DNA of 64,000 nucleotides from Nocardioides thalensis (lineage in GTDB: Bacteria; Actinomycetota; Actinomycetes; Propionibacteriales; Nocardioidaceae), in NCBI RefSeq assembly GCF_013410655.1, contig NZ_JACCFP010000001.1:558001-622000 (forward strand), in the 5' to 3' direction. Shown piece after piece: positions 1 through 7,219 of this stretch (the first letter of the stretch is position 1; every line of letters begins with the position of its first letter). The translations under genes and the position numbers were made by a program. The notes below the pieces were generated by a model. The model saw only the letters and a program-made list of their open reading frames with translations. It did no database searches and was not told where the DNA came from.

Positions 1-365
1 ACCATGTTGACCAGCTCGCCGACCGCGTCGGCGACGTCGGCGTCGCCCAGCTCGTCGTCGGGGGTCTCGTCGGGCAGCGCCAGCATCGCCCGCGTGAGCG
101 TGCGGGCGGCGTACTCGGTGAGCTCGACGGTGACCATGCCGTGCCAGCCGCCGCTGACCGACACCGACGCCGACCAGGCGCCGGCCGGGTCGAACGGGGT
201 GCCCGGCGGCACCGGGCGCGACAGCAGCGGGATCGCGTTGCCGAGCAGGCTCGACCACACCTCGGCGGTGAGCTCGTAGACGTCGTCGGCTGCCGGGGCG
301 ACCACGTCGCCGGTGTCGACGGGCAGGCCGAAGTCGCCGGTCACGGTGCGGAGGTCGAGGTTCAT
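1..365 (-). CDS. cheX: CheX-type CheY-P phosphatase, 3' part missing
   Basis: The gene runs off the left edge, so only about 121 N-terminal residues are visible. The protein would dephosphorylate phospho-CheY in the cytoplasm and reset chemotactic signalling. The visible part ends in DAVGELVNMV, which matches the CheC/CheX active-site signature in which the Glu and Asn perform phosphatase chemistry. The ATG overlaps the cheY stop in an ATGA, so it is translationally coupled as third gene of cheR-cheY-cheX. An anti-adaptor of the same fold without phosphatase activity cannot be excluded because the second half of the fold is missing. Confidence 0.75.
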   Translation of the reverse strand, partial: MNLDLRTVTGDFGLPVDTGDVVAPAADDVYELTAEVWSSLLGNAIPLLSRPVPPGTPFDPAGAWSASVSVSGGWHGMVTVELTEYAARTLTRAMLALPDETPDDELGDADVADAVGELVNM

Positions 366-742
366 GCGGCACCGCCGGAGGTGAGGCCGAGCAGCTCGAG
401 CTTCTCGGCGATGGCGTCGGGCGTGAACGGCTTGATGACGTACTCGTGCGCGCCCGCGGCGAGCGCCTTGACGATCTGGCGCTGCTCGCTCTCGGTGGTG
501 ACCATCATCAGCGTCACGTTGCGCCAGTCCGGGTTGGCGCGGACCTCGGTGATGAACGTGTAGCCGTCCATCACCGGCATGTTCCAGTCCACGAGGCAGA
601 CGTCGGGTACGTCGCCGGAGCGCATGGTGTCGAGCGCCTCCTGGCCGTGGCCTGCCTCGACGGTGTCGAAGTCGAGCGAGGTCACGATCCGGCGCAGGAT
701 GCTCCGCATCGCGCGCGAGTCGTCGATGATCAAGGCCTTCAC
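362..742 (-). CDS. cheY: Single-domain response regulator CheY
   Basis: A 126-residue stand-alone receiver domain. The acid pair D7/D8, phospho-acceptor D52 (VDWNMP), the conserved Thr in MMVTTES and the Lys in VIKPF are all present, and there is no output domain, so it should act by protein contact, presumably with the flagellar switch. The start is GTG at 742, preceded by AAGGAG inside the 3' end of cheR and overlapping the cheR stop as GTGA. A much longer ORF in this frame reads back through cheR but is a shadow. Partners are the cheX phosphatase downstream and CheA encoded at 10901. Confidence 0.93.
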   Translation of the reverse strand: MKALIIDDSRAMRSILRRIVTSLDFDTVEAGHGQEALDTMRSGDVPDVCLVDWNMPVMDGYTFITEVRANPDWRNVTLMMVTTESEQRQIVKALAAGAHEYVIKPFTPDAIAEKLELLGLTSGGAA

Positions 743-1584
743 GTCAGGCTCCTTGTTCCGTTCGTGGGTGGGGCGGGGCGCAGCACCTGGACCCGGCCGA
801 TGGCCTCGCGGGTCCAGAGGTCCGCGACCTCGGGCGGGGCGTCGAGCGTGGTCTCCGACGACCCGAGCAGCAGGTAGCCGTTGGTGCCGACGGTCGGCCG
901 CATCCGGCGGAGGATGTCGTACTTCGTCGCGTGGTCGAAGTAGATGAGGACGTTGCGCAGCAGCACCACGTCGAAGGTCCCGAGCCCGAGGAACGGCGCA
1001 GCGAGGTTGAGGTGGCGGGTGGAGACCCGCTCGCGGAGCTGCGGCACGACCTGCCACTCGTTGCCCGCCCGCTCGAAGTAGCGGACCAGGTGGGTGGCGG
1101 GCAGGCCGCGGTTGACCTCGACCGCGCTGTAGCGGCCGGCGGTGACCCGCTCGAGCATCGCCGTCGACACGTCGCTGGCGACGATCTCGTAGCTCCAGCC
1201 GGCGGGCAGGTGCTGGTCGAGGAGCATCGCGATCGAGTAGGCCTCCTGGCCGCTCGAGCAGGCGGCGCTCCAGATGCGCAGCCGCCGGGTGATCGCTCGC
1301 TCCTCGAGCAGCGCGGGGAGCATCGACTCGGTGAACGCCTGGTAGGGCGCGTGGTCGCGGAACCAGCTCGTCTCGTTGATGGTGAGCGCGTCGACCGCCT
1401 TGCGTCGCTCGGCCGGGTCGACCGGCAGGCGGGCGACGTACTCGTCGACGGTGCAGCCGACGGCGGAGGCGAGCGGGCGGAGGCGGGCCTCCACCAGGTA
1501 CTCCTTGCCGGCGTCGTACACCATCGAGGTCTCGCGCCGGACGAGCGCGGAGACCGACTCGTAGGTTCCGGGGGCGGCGGTCAT
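739..1584 (-). CDS. cheR: Chemoreceptor glutamate methyltransferase CheR
   Basis: A 281-residue SAM-dependent O-methyltransferase that methylates glutamates of chemoreceptor signalling helices for adaptation. An all-alpha N-terminal domain (about 1-80, with the typical INETSWFRD segment) precedes a Rossmann methyltransferase domain containing the SAM-binding ACSSGQEAYS and the NVLIYFD motif. It is first in cheR-cheY-cheX and divergent from cheB, which encodes the opposing methylesterase. There is no clear ribosome binding site before the ATG; a sigma-28-like promoter at 1592-1619 would start transcription within a few bases of the ATG, implying a leaderless message. Confidence 0.95.
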   Translation of the reverse strand: MTAAPGTYESVSALVRRETSMVYDAGKEYLVEARLRPLASAVGCTVDEYVARLPVDPAERRKAVDALTINETSWFRDHAPYQAFTESMLPALLEERAITRRLRIWSAACSSGQEAYSIAMLLDQHLPAGWSYEIVASDVSTAMLERVTAGRYSAVEVNRGLPATHLVRYFERAGNEWQVVPQLRERVSTRHLNLAAPFLGLGTFDVVLLRNVLIYFDHATKYDILRRMRPTVGTNGYLLLGSSETTLDAPPEVADLWTREAIGRVQVLRPAPPTNGTRSLT

Positions 1585-1591
1585 GTCCGTG

Positions 1592-1619
1592 TATTCGGAT
1601 GGGGGATGTCGCTCCTGAG
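1592..1619 (-). promoter_or_regulatory. Candidate sigma-28 (FliA) promoter of cheR
   Basis: Read on the minus strand this is CTCA, 16 bases, then TCCGAATA. The spacing is identical to the four other flagellar promoters proposed here. Predicted initiation falls about at position 1585, next to the cheR ATG at 1584. Confidence 0.55.
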
Positions 1620-1665
1620 GAGTCGATGGACCCTGCTGGGGTTGGGGGCGTCCGGCTGCGCCGGC

Positions 1666-1768
1666 CCGCCCTCCCGGCTTGCTCGCTCCGCCGCGCGCGA
1701 CGCTCTTCGGTACGGCGCCGCGGGGGTCGGGGCGTCGGCGCGTCGTCGCGAAATCGCCGGGAGGGCGG
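1666..1768 (+). repeat. Dispersed hairpin repeat, family C copy 1
   Basis: A 103-base element bounded by a perfect 12-base inverted repeat (CCGCCCTCCCGG at 1666-1677 and CCGGGAGGGCGG at 1757-1768). The interior shares CTTGCTCGCTCCGCCGCG and GGCGCGTCGTCGCGAAATCG with a second copy at 28961-29069. The outer stem differs between copies by changes that keep it paired. Both copies lie in divergent intergenic regions. Confidence 0.75.
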
Positions 1769-1826
1769 CCCGTCCCAGCCGGCCGCCCGCTCGTGCCGCG
1801 CCACCGGCCCCTGTCGCTCGTGCCGC

Positions 1827-1867
1827 TGGTTGAGGTGGGAGGAGCGCTAGCGACGAGCCTCGAAACC
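1827..1867 (+). repeat. REP-like repeat, family A copy 1
   Basis: An imperfectly palindromic element beginning TGGTTGAGGTG and ending GCCTCGAAACC, with AGCGCTAGCG near its centre. The same ends occur at 36530-36570. It lies in the cheR-cheB divergent region just upstream of the proposed cheB promoter. Confidence 0.7.
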
Positions 1868-1874
1868 GAGGCCT

Positions 1875-1902
1875 CTCAGGAGAGGGGTGGGGGAGCCGAT
1901 GG
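1875..1902 (+). promoter_or_regulatory. Candidate sigma-28 (FliA) promoter of cheB
   Basis: CTCA at 1875-1878, 16 bases, then GCCGATGG at 1895-1902. Initiation would fall close to the cheB ATG at 1910, so this mRNA would be nearly leaderless. The rest of the 325-base cheR-cheB gap holds the two repeats listed here and I see no gene in it. Confidence 0.6.
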
Positions 1903-1909
1903 GGGGCGT

Positions 1910-2971
1910 ATGACGACGCGCATCCGTGTTCTCGTGGTGGATGACTCCGCGCTCGTGCGGCGGCTGGTGACGACGGCGCTTGCTGAGGCGAGCGACCTGG
2001 AGGTCGTCGGGGTGGCCAAGGACGGGGTCGAGGCCGTCGAGCAGGTCGCGGCGCTGGCGCCCGACGTGGTGACGATGGACATCGAGATGCCGCGGCTCGA
2101 CGGGCTGGGTGCCCTGACGGAGATCCGGGCCACGCACCCGCGGCTGCCGGTCATCATGTTCTCGACGCTGACCGAGCGCGGCGCTGCCGCGACACTCGAT
2201 GCGCTGTCGCGGGGCGCGTCCGACTACGTGACCAAGCCGTCCAACACCGGCCGGATCGCTGACGGCATCGCGGCGATCCGCGACCAGCTGGTGCCTCGGA
2301 TTCGTGCCCTGGTGGGCATGCGCAAGCTCGCGCCGGCCGGGGGCCGCGACGCCGTACGGCGCCCGCCGGTCACCGTCGCGCCCGCCCGCGCGTCCGCGGG
2401 CAGGCCCGACGTGCTGCTGATCGGGTGCTCGACCGGCGGGCCCGACGCGCTCGCGCGGCTGCTGCCGAGGCTGCCGGCGACGCTGGGCGTGCCCGTGCTC
2501 GTGGTGCAGCACATGCCCGCGCTCTTCACGACGATGCTCGCCGAACGGCTCGACCGCGATGCGGCGCTGACCGTGCGCGAAGCGGCGGACGGCGACGCGG
2601 TGCGGGCGGGCGAGGTGCTCATCGCTCCCGGCGACTTCCACCTGCGGCTGCGCTCGTCGGCGGGCCAGGTCCGGGTCGCGCTCGACCAGGGACCCCAGGA
2701 GAACTTCTGCCGGCCCGCCGTCGACGTGCTGTTCCGCTCCGCGGCGGAGGTGTACGGCGGCCGCGCGCTGGTGACCGTGCTGACCGGCATGGGCCAGGAC
2801 GGGTTGGAGGGCGCCCGCGTCCTCTCGGCCGCCGGTGCGACCGTGCTCGCCCAGGACGAGGCCACGTCCGTCGTGTGGGGCATGCCCGGCGCGGTGTCGA
2901 TGGCCGGCCTGGCGCAGGACGTGCTGCCGCTCGAGGAGCTCCCCGCCCGGATCACCCGCGCCCTGTCCTGA
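1910..2971 (+). CDS. cheB: Chemotaxis protein-glutamate methylesterase CheB
   Basis: A 353-residue response regulator with an N-terminal receiver domain (D11/D12, phospho-acceptor D57 in TMDIEMP, Lys in YVTKPS) joined by an Ala/Arg/Pro linker of about 30 residues to a C-terminal methylesterase. The catalytic triad is visible as Ser in GCSTGGP, His in VVQHMP and Asp in GMGQDG. It removes methyl groups from chemoreceptors, and deamidates receptor glutamines, when phosphorylated by CheA. An ATG 11 bases upstream is out of frame, so the start is 1910; upstream reading frame to 1679 is spurious. It is transcribed away from cheR and converges on the small gene ending at 3107. Confidence 0.95.
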   Translation: MTTRIRVLVVDDSALVRRLVTTALAEASDLEVVGVAKDGVEAVEQVAALAPDVVTMDIEMPRLDGLGALTEIRATHPRLPVIMFSTLTERGAAATLDALSRGASDYVTKPSNTGRIADGIAAIRDQLVPRIRALVGMRKLAPAGGRDAVRRPPVTVAPARASAGRPDVLLIGCSTGGPDALARLLPRLPATLGVPVLVVQHMPALFTTMLAERLDRDAALTVREAADGDAVRAGEVLIAPGDFHLRLRSSAGQVRVALDQGPQENFCRPAVDVLFRSAAEVYGGRALVTVLTGMGQDGLEGARVLSAAGATVLAQDEATSVVWGMPGAVSMAGLAQDVLPLEELPARITRALS

Positions 2972-2973
2972 TC

Positions 2974-3104
2974 GCCGAGTCGGCTGGTCTTCACGCGTTG
3001 GAAGTGCCGAGTCGGCTGGTGATCACGCGCCGACTCGGTGTCGGAGGAGCGTGAAGATGCGCCGACTCGGCGTCTTCCAGGCGTGAAGACGAGCCGAGTC
3101 GGCA
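2974..3104 (+). repeat. Cluster of five GCCGAGTCGGC palindromes, family B
   Basis: The gap between the convergent cheB and 3107 genes is almost entirely filled by GCCGAGTCGGC-type palindromes at 2974, 3006, 3029 (degenerate), 3061 and 3093, alternating in orientation and joined by TCTTCACGC/GCGTGAAGA segments. The outer units form an inverted repeat with three mismatches over 23 bases. The same unit occurs inside the mannosyltransferase gene at 28126-28211. It may terminate transcription from both sides. Confidence 0.8.
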
Positions 3105-3106
3105 GC

Positions 3107-3418
3107 TCAGGCGGAGACGTCGACGTAGACCGCGTCGGCCCGGCGCCGGTCCGGAGCCGTGTCCATCCGGGCGGCCATCTGCCGCTGCTTGCGGTTCTCG
3201 GCGAGCACGACGGGGATCACGGCCATCAGGGTCGCCTGGCGGGCGCGCAGCGCCATCGCCCGGTCCACCAGGTGCGCGGGCATCGGCCCGAGGCCGTGCG
3301 GCTTGGTCCACTCGCTGATGTCCAGCTCCTCGGTGTCGCCGTTGAGCAGCGCCTCCGCGTCGCGGATGTGGTGCTCGAGGGCGTCGAGGGCCTGTTCCCA
3401 GGTGGGGGCGTCCGTCAT
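3107..3418 (-). CDS. Small protein downstream of fliS, possibly FliT-like
   Basis: A 103-residue soluble protein that I do not recognise by sequence. It is predicted mostly helical (WEQALDALEHHIRDAEALL at the N-terminus) with no membrane segment. It follows fliS by about 90 bases on the same strand, where many flagellar operons encode an export chaperone such as FliT; the size and helical make-up fit, but there is no diagnostic motif. A role in filament assembly is inferred from position only. Its stop lies next to the family B repeat cluster. Confidence 0.6.
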   Translation of the reverse strand: MTDAPTWEQALDALEHHIRDAEALLNGDTEELDISEWTKPHGLGPMPAHLVDRAMALRARQATLMAVIPVVLAENRKQRQMAARMDTAPDRRRADAVYVDVSA

Positions 3419-3509
3419 GGCTCCATGCTTCTCGAAGTGGCCGGGCGGCCGGATCGTGCGAACGGTTGGTCGGGATGGCCCGGGTGGGCCAGACGCGGGT
3501 CAGCGCCGG

Positions 3510-3887
3510 TCAGCGCGCGGCGGCCATGGCGGCCTGCCGCCAGGTGTCGCAGAGGTGGCGCGCGATGACCAGGGCCTGCTGCGTGACGCCGGCGTTGCGG
3601 CGTACGTTCGCGGTCACCAGGCGGCGGCGCAGGAAGTCGTAGAGGCCGGCCAGCTCGTGGCCGCCGGGCATCGCGTCGACGTCGAGGCTCGTCTCCAGCT
3701 CGATCACGATGTCCTGCGCGTGGGTCAGGTGGTGGTGGGCCGCCTGCCAGTCCTCCTCGCGCTGGGCGCGGAGGCCGCGCTCGACGTCGAGCACCAGGCG
3801 CTCGACGAGCATGACGAGGAGGCGGGCGGGGCTGGCGGTGCCCACCGAGTTGCCCATGTAGGCGGCGCGCGCGTTGGTCGGGTACAT
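3510..3887 (-). CDS. fliS: Flagellar export chaperone FliS
   Basis: A 125-residue cytoplasmic chaperone that binds unfolded flagellin and keeps it from polymerising before export. The N-terminal YPTNARAAYMGNSVGTASP segment followed by LLVMLVERLVLDVERG is typical of FliS, and the length is normal. The start at 3887 has GGAGGAG five bases upstream and follows the fliD stop by two bases. A longer in-frame ORF to 4031 lies inside fliD and is not used. Confidence 0.93.
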   Translation of the reverse strand: MYPTNARAAYMGNSVGTASPARLLVMLVERLVLDVERGLRAQREEDWQAAHHHLTHAQDIVIELETSLDVDAMPGGHELAGLYDFLRRRLVTANVRRNAGVTQQALVIARHLCDTWRQAAMAAAR

Positions 3888-3889
3888 CG

Positions 3890-5218
3890 CTACTCCTCCG
3901 AACCGGACGAGAGGGACTGGAGCTGGCTGGTGAGCCAGGCCGACTGGCTGTTCATCCGCGACAGCGCGGTCTCGAGCGCGGTGTACTGGCGCTCCAGCGT
4001 CTGCCGGCGCAGGGCGAGCCGGGTGTCCCACTGCGCGATGCTGTCGTTGAGGCGGTCGATGCCCTTGGCGCGGCCGTCGATGTTGGTCGTGATCGACCCG
4101 GTGAACCGGTCGCTGGCGGTCTTGGCGACGGCCTCGACGCGGGAGGCGAAGCCGCCGGCGCCGGTGAAGGCCGCGGTCACCGCGTCGGGATCGGACGTGT
4201 ACGCCGCCGCGAACTTCTCCTCGTTGAACACGAGCTTGCCGTAGCGGTCGACCTCGATGCCGTACGGCGCCAGCGAGCCGGTCGCCGGGTAGATGCTCTC
4301 GACCAGGCGCGACGCGACGGTGCGGACGGTGCTGTCGCCCGCCAGGACCCCGGCCTTGCTGGGGTCCTTGCCGTTGACCGCGGTGGTGGTGCGGATCGAC
4401 TCGAGGATCTGGTTGATGTCGGTGACGAGCGACTTCACCGCAGCGGACCGCGCGCCGGCGTCCCGGGTGATCGCGACGTCGGCCGCCCCGGTGGCGCCGG
4501 GAGCGAGCGTGATCGTCACGCCGGGCACCACGTCGGCGAACGTGTTCGTGCTGGAGCTGGCAGCGATGCCGCCGATGTCGATGGTGGCGTCCTGGCCCGC
4601 TCGGACCGCCGCTCCCCCCAGGAGCGGCGACCCGTCGGCGGCGGTGAGCTGGAAGTCCTCGGCAGCGCCGGTGGTGGTGGACTCGACGAGGAGCCGGTAC
4701 TGGTCGGCGGTGCCGTCGTTGCCGACCTTGACCAGGGTGGCGCGGACGCCCGCGTCCGCCGCGTTGATCGCGGCGGCGAAGTCCTTCAGCGAGCCGCCGG
4801 CGATGGCGATCTCGGTGCCGTCCTTCGCGGTGAGCGTCGCGGCGCCGACAGCGTCGGTGGCGGCGAGGGAGTCCGCGAAGGAGAGACGGTGGGTGAGCGC
4901 CGGCTGGCCGACGGTCACCGAGAAGGTGCCGGGCGCGGCGCTGGTGGTCGCGGTCACGGTGACCGCGGTGTTCGTGGACGTCGCCTTCAGGGAGGACCAG
5001 GGGCCGGTGCCCGTGGTGACGTCGGCGAGCTTCTTGGCCGCCTCGGCGAGCGACGCGAGCCGGGTGTTGAGCTGCTGCAGCGCGGTGACACCGCTCTGCT
5101 CCTGGGTGACCCGGGTCTTGAGCTTGGTCTGCGACACGGCTTCCAGCTGCATGAGCTGGTTGATGATGGTCGCGGTGTCCAGCCCGCTCGCCAGGCCGCT
5201 GACGATCGCGCTCGCCAT
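3890..5218 (-). CDS. fliD: Flagellar filament cap protein FliD
   Basis: A 442-residue secreted cap (hook-associated protein 2) that sits at the filament tip and promotes flagellin insertion. The conserved N-terminus (SGLASGLDTATIINQLMQLE) and a C-terminal region rich in coiled-coil heptads (from about residue 370) flank a variable, Ala/Thr-rich middle domain. The start at 5218 has AAGGAG six bases upstream; reading frame continues to 5302 without a start signal. It is followed immediately by fliS. Two hairpins separate it from the flagellin gene upstream, so it may have its own promoter, which I could not identify. Confidence 0.95.
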   Translation of the reverse strand: MASAIVSGLASGLDTATIINQLMQLEAVSQTKLKTRVTQEQSGVTALQQLNTRLASLAEAAKKLADVTTGTGPWSSLKATSTNTAVTVTATTSAAPGTFSVTVGQPALTHRLSFADSLAATDAVGAATLTAKDGTEIAIAGGSLKDFAAAINAADAGVRATLVKVGNDGTADQYRLLVESTTTGAAEDFQLTAADGSPLLGGAAVRAGQDATIDIGGIAASSSTNTFADVVPGVTITLAPGATGAADVAITRDAGARSAAVKSLVTDINQILESIRTTTAVNGKDPSKAGVLAGDSTVRTVASRLVESIYPATGSLAPYGIEVDRYGKLVFNEEKFAAAYTSDPDAVTAAFTGAGGFASRVEAVAKTASDRFTGSITTNIDGRAKGIDRLNDSIAQWDTRLALRRQTLERQYTALETALSRMNSQSAWLTSQLQSLSSGSEE

Positions 5219-5268
5219 GCCGGCTCCTTCCGTCCAGGGATGTCCAGGGATGGGGTGGGGAAACGAGT

Positions 5269-5306
5269 CCGGGTGCCGGTAGGACGGGGGTCCCACCGGC
5301 ACCCGG
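5269..5306 (-). terminator. Terminator hairpin after the flagellin gene
   Basis: A perfect 12-base-pair stem (CCGGGTGCCGGT at 5269-5280, ACCGGCACCCGG at 5295-5306) with a 14-base loop, about 48 bases past the flagellin stop on the minus strand. A second, shorter hairpin (CGTACGGCG/CGCCGTACG, 5315-5350) lies between it and the stop. Confidence 0.7.
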
Positions 5307-5353
5307 TGCTCAGTCGTACGGCGCTCCGCGGGTCACGCGGCCGCCGTACGGGA

Positions 5354-6142
5354 TCAGCCCTGCAGCAGCTGCAGGACGCTCTGCGGGGCGGACTTCGCCT
5401 GCGCGAGCATCGCGGTGCCGGCCTGGGACAGGATCTGCGAACGGGTGAAGTTCATCATCTCCTGCGCCATGTCGGTGTCGCGGATCCGGGACTCCGACGC
5501 CGAGAGGTTCTCGATCGCGACGTTCACGCTGTTGATCGTGTGCTCGAACCGGTTCTGCACCGCACCGAGCTCGGCGCGCTGGGTCGAGATGGTGGTGATC
5601 GCGGACTGGACCGTCGAGCTGTCGGTGATGACGGCGGCGGAGACGTCGATCGCGGCCAGGGCGGTGGCGGAGATGTCGATCTCGTCGGCGGCGTCGTAGC
5701 CGACCTGGAACGTCAGCGCAGCGCCCGCGAACAGCGAGACGCCGTTGAACTTCGTGTTCGCCTCGATCCGCTCGATCTCGGAGTGGAGCGCGGTGAACTC
5801 GGCCGAGAGCGCGGCCTGCGACTCGGTGTTCTGCGTGCCGTTGTTGTACTGCACGGCGAGGTCGTTCATGCGCTGCAGCATGGAGTGGACCTCGGTGAGC
5901 GCACCTTCAGCGGTCTGTGCGACCGAGACGCCGTCCTGGGCGTTGCGGACGCCCACCTTGAGGCCGCCGACCTGCGAGCGCAGGCCCTCGGAGATGGCGA
6001 GACCGGCGGCGTCGTCCGCGGCGCGGTTGATGCGGAAGCCGCTCGACAGCTTCTCGAGCGACTTGGACATCTGGCCCTGCGTGACCGACAGGTTGCGGTA
6101 CGCGTTGACGGCGTCGATGTTCTGGTTGATGCGAAGACCCAT
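5354..6142 (-). CDS. fliC: Flagellin
   Basis: A 262-residue flagellin, the filament subunit exported through the flagellar type III system. The N-terminal D0/D1 region (MGLRINQNIDAVNAYRNL, then LEKLSSGFRINRAADDAAG) and the C-terminal D1/D0 region (QNRFEHTINSVNVAIENL through the end) are well conserved, with only a short variable middle, as in small actinobacterial and Gram-positive flagellins. AGGAGG lies eight bases before the ATG. It is transcribed alone from a sigma-28-like promoter at 6211-6239 and ends in strong hairpins. The leader contains several GGA motifs that could bind CsrA. Confidence 0.97.
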   Translation of the reverse strand: MGLRINQNIDAVNAYRNLSVTQGQMSKSLEKLSSGFRINRAADDAAGLAISEGLRSQVGGLKVGVRNAQDGVSVAQTAEGALTEVHSMLQRMNDLAVQYNNGTQNTESQAALSAEFTALHSEIERIEANTKFNGVSLFAGAALTFQVGYDAADEIDISATALAAIDVSAAVITDSSTVQSAITTISTQRAELGAVQNRFEHTINSVNVAIENLSASESRIRDTDMAQEMMNFTRSQILSQAGTAMLAQAKSAPQSVLQLLQG

Positions 6143-6204
6143 GATGGTTCCCTCCTGGATTCAGGTCCTGTGTGTTCCCGGATGCCCGTCCGTGGGCGTC
6201 CGTC
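6143..6204 (-). promoter_or_regulatory. GGA-rich flagellin leader, candidate CsrA target
   Basis: The predicted leader of about 60 bases contains ACGGACG twice, ACACAGGACC and CCAGGAGGG, the last overlapping the ribosome binding site. An upstream GGA site plus one over the Shine-Dalgarno is the arrangement by which CsrA represses flagellin translation in Bacillus subtilis. csrA and its antagonist fliW are encoded at 10180-10839. Confidence 0.4.
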
Positions 6205-6210
6205 GGGGTG

Positions 6211-6239
6211 TTGATCGGTGGCGGCCGTCACGGCCTGAG
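6211..6239 (-). promoter_or_regulatory. Candidate sigma-28 (FliA) promoter of flagellin
   Basis: On the minus strand: CTCA (6239-6236), 16 bases, then ACCGATCAA (6219-6211). Same spacing and -10 core as at cheA, cheB, cheR and flgN. Confidence 0.6.
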
Positions 6240-6267
6240 AGGTTTTGGAGGCTTTCGGTGGTCGAGT

Positions 6268-6291
6268 CGCCCGAGCCCCGGGGCTCGGGCG
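6268..6291 (-). terminator. Terminator hairpin after fliA
   Basis: A perfect 24-base palindrome (CGCCCGAGCCCC followed by its complement) beginning 9 bases past the fliA stop. No U-tract follows, which is common in high-GC actinomycetes. Confidence 0.65.
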
Positions 6292-6300
6292 TGTCGGGAC

Positions 6301-7143
6301 TCAGCCGACCGCGCCCAGGCCGCGCACGGCAGGGCGGCGGGTCGCCTCGGCGTGACGGGCGGCCACGGCGGCGAAGTAGGCCTCGCGGCGACGCTGGGCG
6401 ACGCCGCCGGCCTTGCCGGTCTGCTTGACCAGCGACGGCTCGAGCGCGTGGTTGAGCGCGTCGCGCAGCAGCACCAGCGCCTCGGCGCGCATCTGGGAGA
6501 TGCGCGAGTCGGTGACGTCGAGCTCGGCCGCGATGTCGGCCATCGGCCGCTCGTCGAAGAAGTACTCGCGGACGACCTTCTGGAGCCGCTCGGGCAGCTC
6601 CTCCACCGCTTCCCGCAGGTAGGCCAGCCGCTCCTCGTGCTCGACGACCTCCTCGGGCGACGGCGCGCGGGTGGGCAGCAGGTCGTCGATCGACGCGGCG
6701 GCCGGCGCGTGCAGCGAGAGCACCTGGGCGCGGGCGACGTCGTCGTCGTTGGCGACGACCTCCTCCTCGGAGATGCCGGCGGCGCGGGCGACCTCGGCGT
6801 TGGTCGGGGTCCGGCCGAGCGCGTTGGCGAGCGCGCTGCGGGTCTCGGACAGGTCCCGGGCCCGGCGGCGCACCGAGCGGGAGGCCCAGTCGATGGACCG
6901 CAGCTCGTCCAGCACGGCGCCGCGGATGCGGGTGGCGGCGTACCGCTCGAACGGCACGCCGCGCTCTGCGTCGTACGCCCGGGCCGCCTGCACCAGGGCG
7001 GTGAAGCCCGCCGAGGTGAGGTCGTCCCGGCTCACGTGCGAGGGGACGCGGCCCATCGTCTCGCGGACGATGTGGCCGACCAGCGGCATGTGGCTGGTGA
7101 TGAGGGCGTCGAGGTCCGCGGCGGGGGAAGAAGTGCTGGTCAC
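6301..7143 (-). CDS. fliA: Flagellar sigma factor FliA (sigma-28)
   Basis: A 280-residue sigma-70 family factor. Region 2 (about 20-90, with DLTSAGFTALVQAARAYD), region 3 (FERYAATRIRGAVLDELR then the RSVRRRARDL segment) and region 4 (LPERLQKVVREYFFDERP, then an HTH with DVTDSRISQMRAEALV) are all present; the dipeptide pattern in 2.4/3 is that of the FliA group. It would transcribe the late flagellar and chemotaxis genes. The GTG at 7143 is the best available start but lacks a clear ribosome binding site, so an ATG near residue 19 is possible. About 40 extra basic residues follow region 4. It is divergent from flgN, with a DosR-box-like palindrome in between. Confidence 0.93.
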   Translation of the reverse strand: MTSTSSPAADLDALITSHMPLVGHIVRETMGRVPSHVSRDDLTSAGFTALVQAARAYDAERGVPFERYAATRIRGAVLDELRSIDWASRSVRRRARDLSETRSALANALGRTPTNAEVARAAGISEEEVVANDDDVARAQVLSLHAPAAASIDDLLPTRAPSPEEVVEHEERLAYLREAVEELPERLQKVVREYFFDERPMADIAAELDVTDSRISQMRAEALVLLRDALNHALEPSLVKQTGKAGGVAQRRREAYFAAVAARHAEATRRPAVRGLGAVG

Positions 7144-7197
7144 GAGCCGGAACGCTGCCTGCGCGTCAACGACCGTTCGGGGCCTTTCGGGGGAGTC

Positions 7198-7210
7198 GGG
7201 CCCTGGTCCC
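7198..7210. promoter_or_regulatory. Degenerate second copy of the GGGACC-type box
   Basis: GGGCCCTGGTCCC, preceded by AGTC like the perfect box 22 bases to the right. One half-site is exact and the other lacks one base. A tandem arrangement is usual for DosR-type regulators. Confidence 0.35.
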
Positions 7211-7219
7211 AGCAAAGTC

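Noticed and set aside
5219..5268. Sigma-28 promoter for fliD
   Set aside because: No CTCA-N16-CCGAT on the minus strand in this gap; fliD may be read from flagellin despite the hairpins or from an unrecognised promoter.
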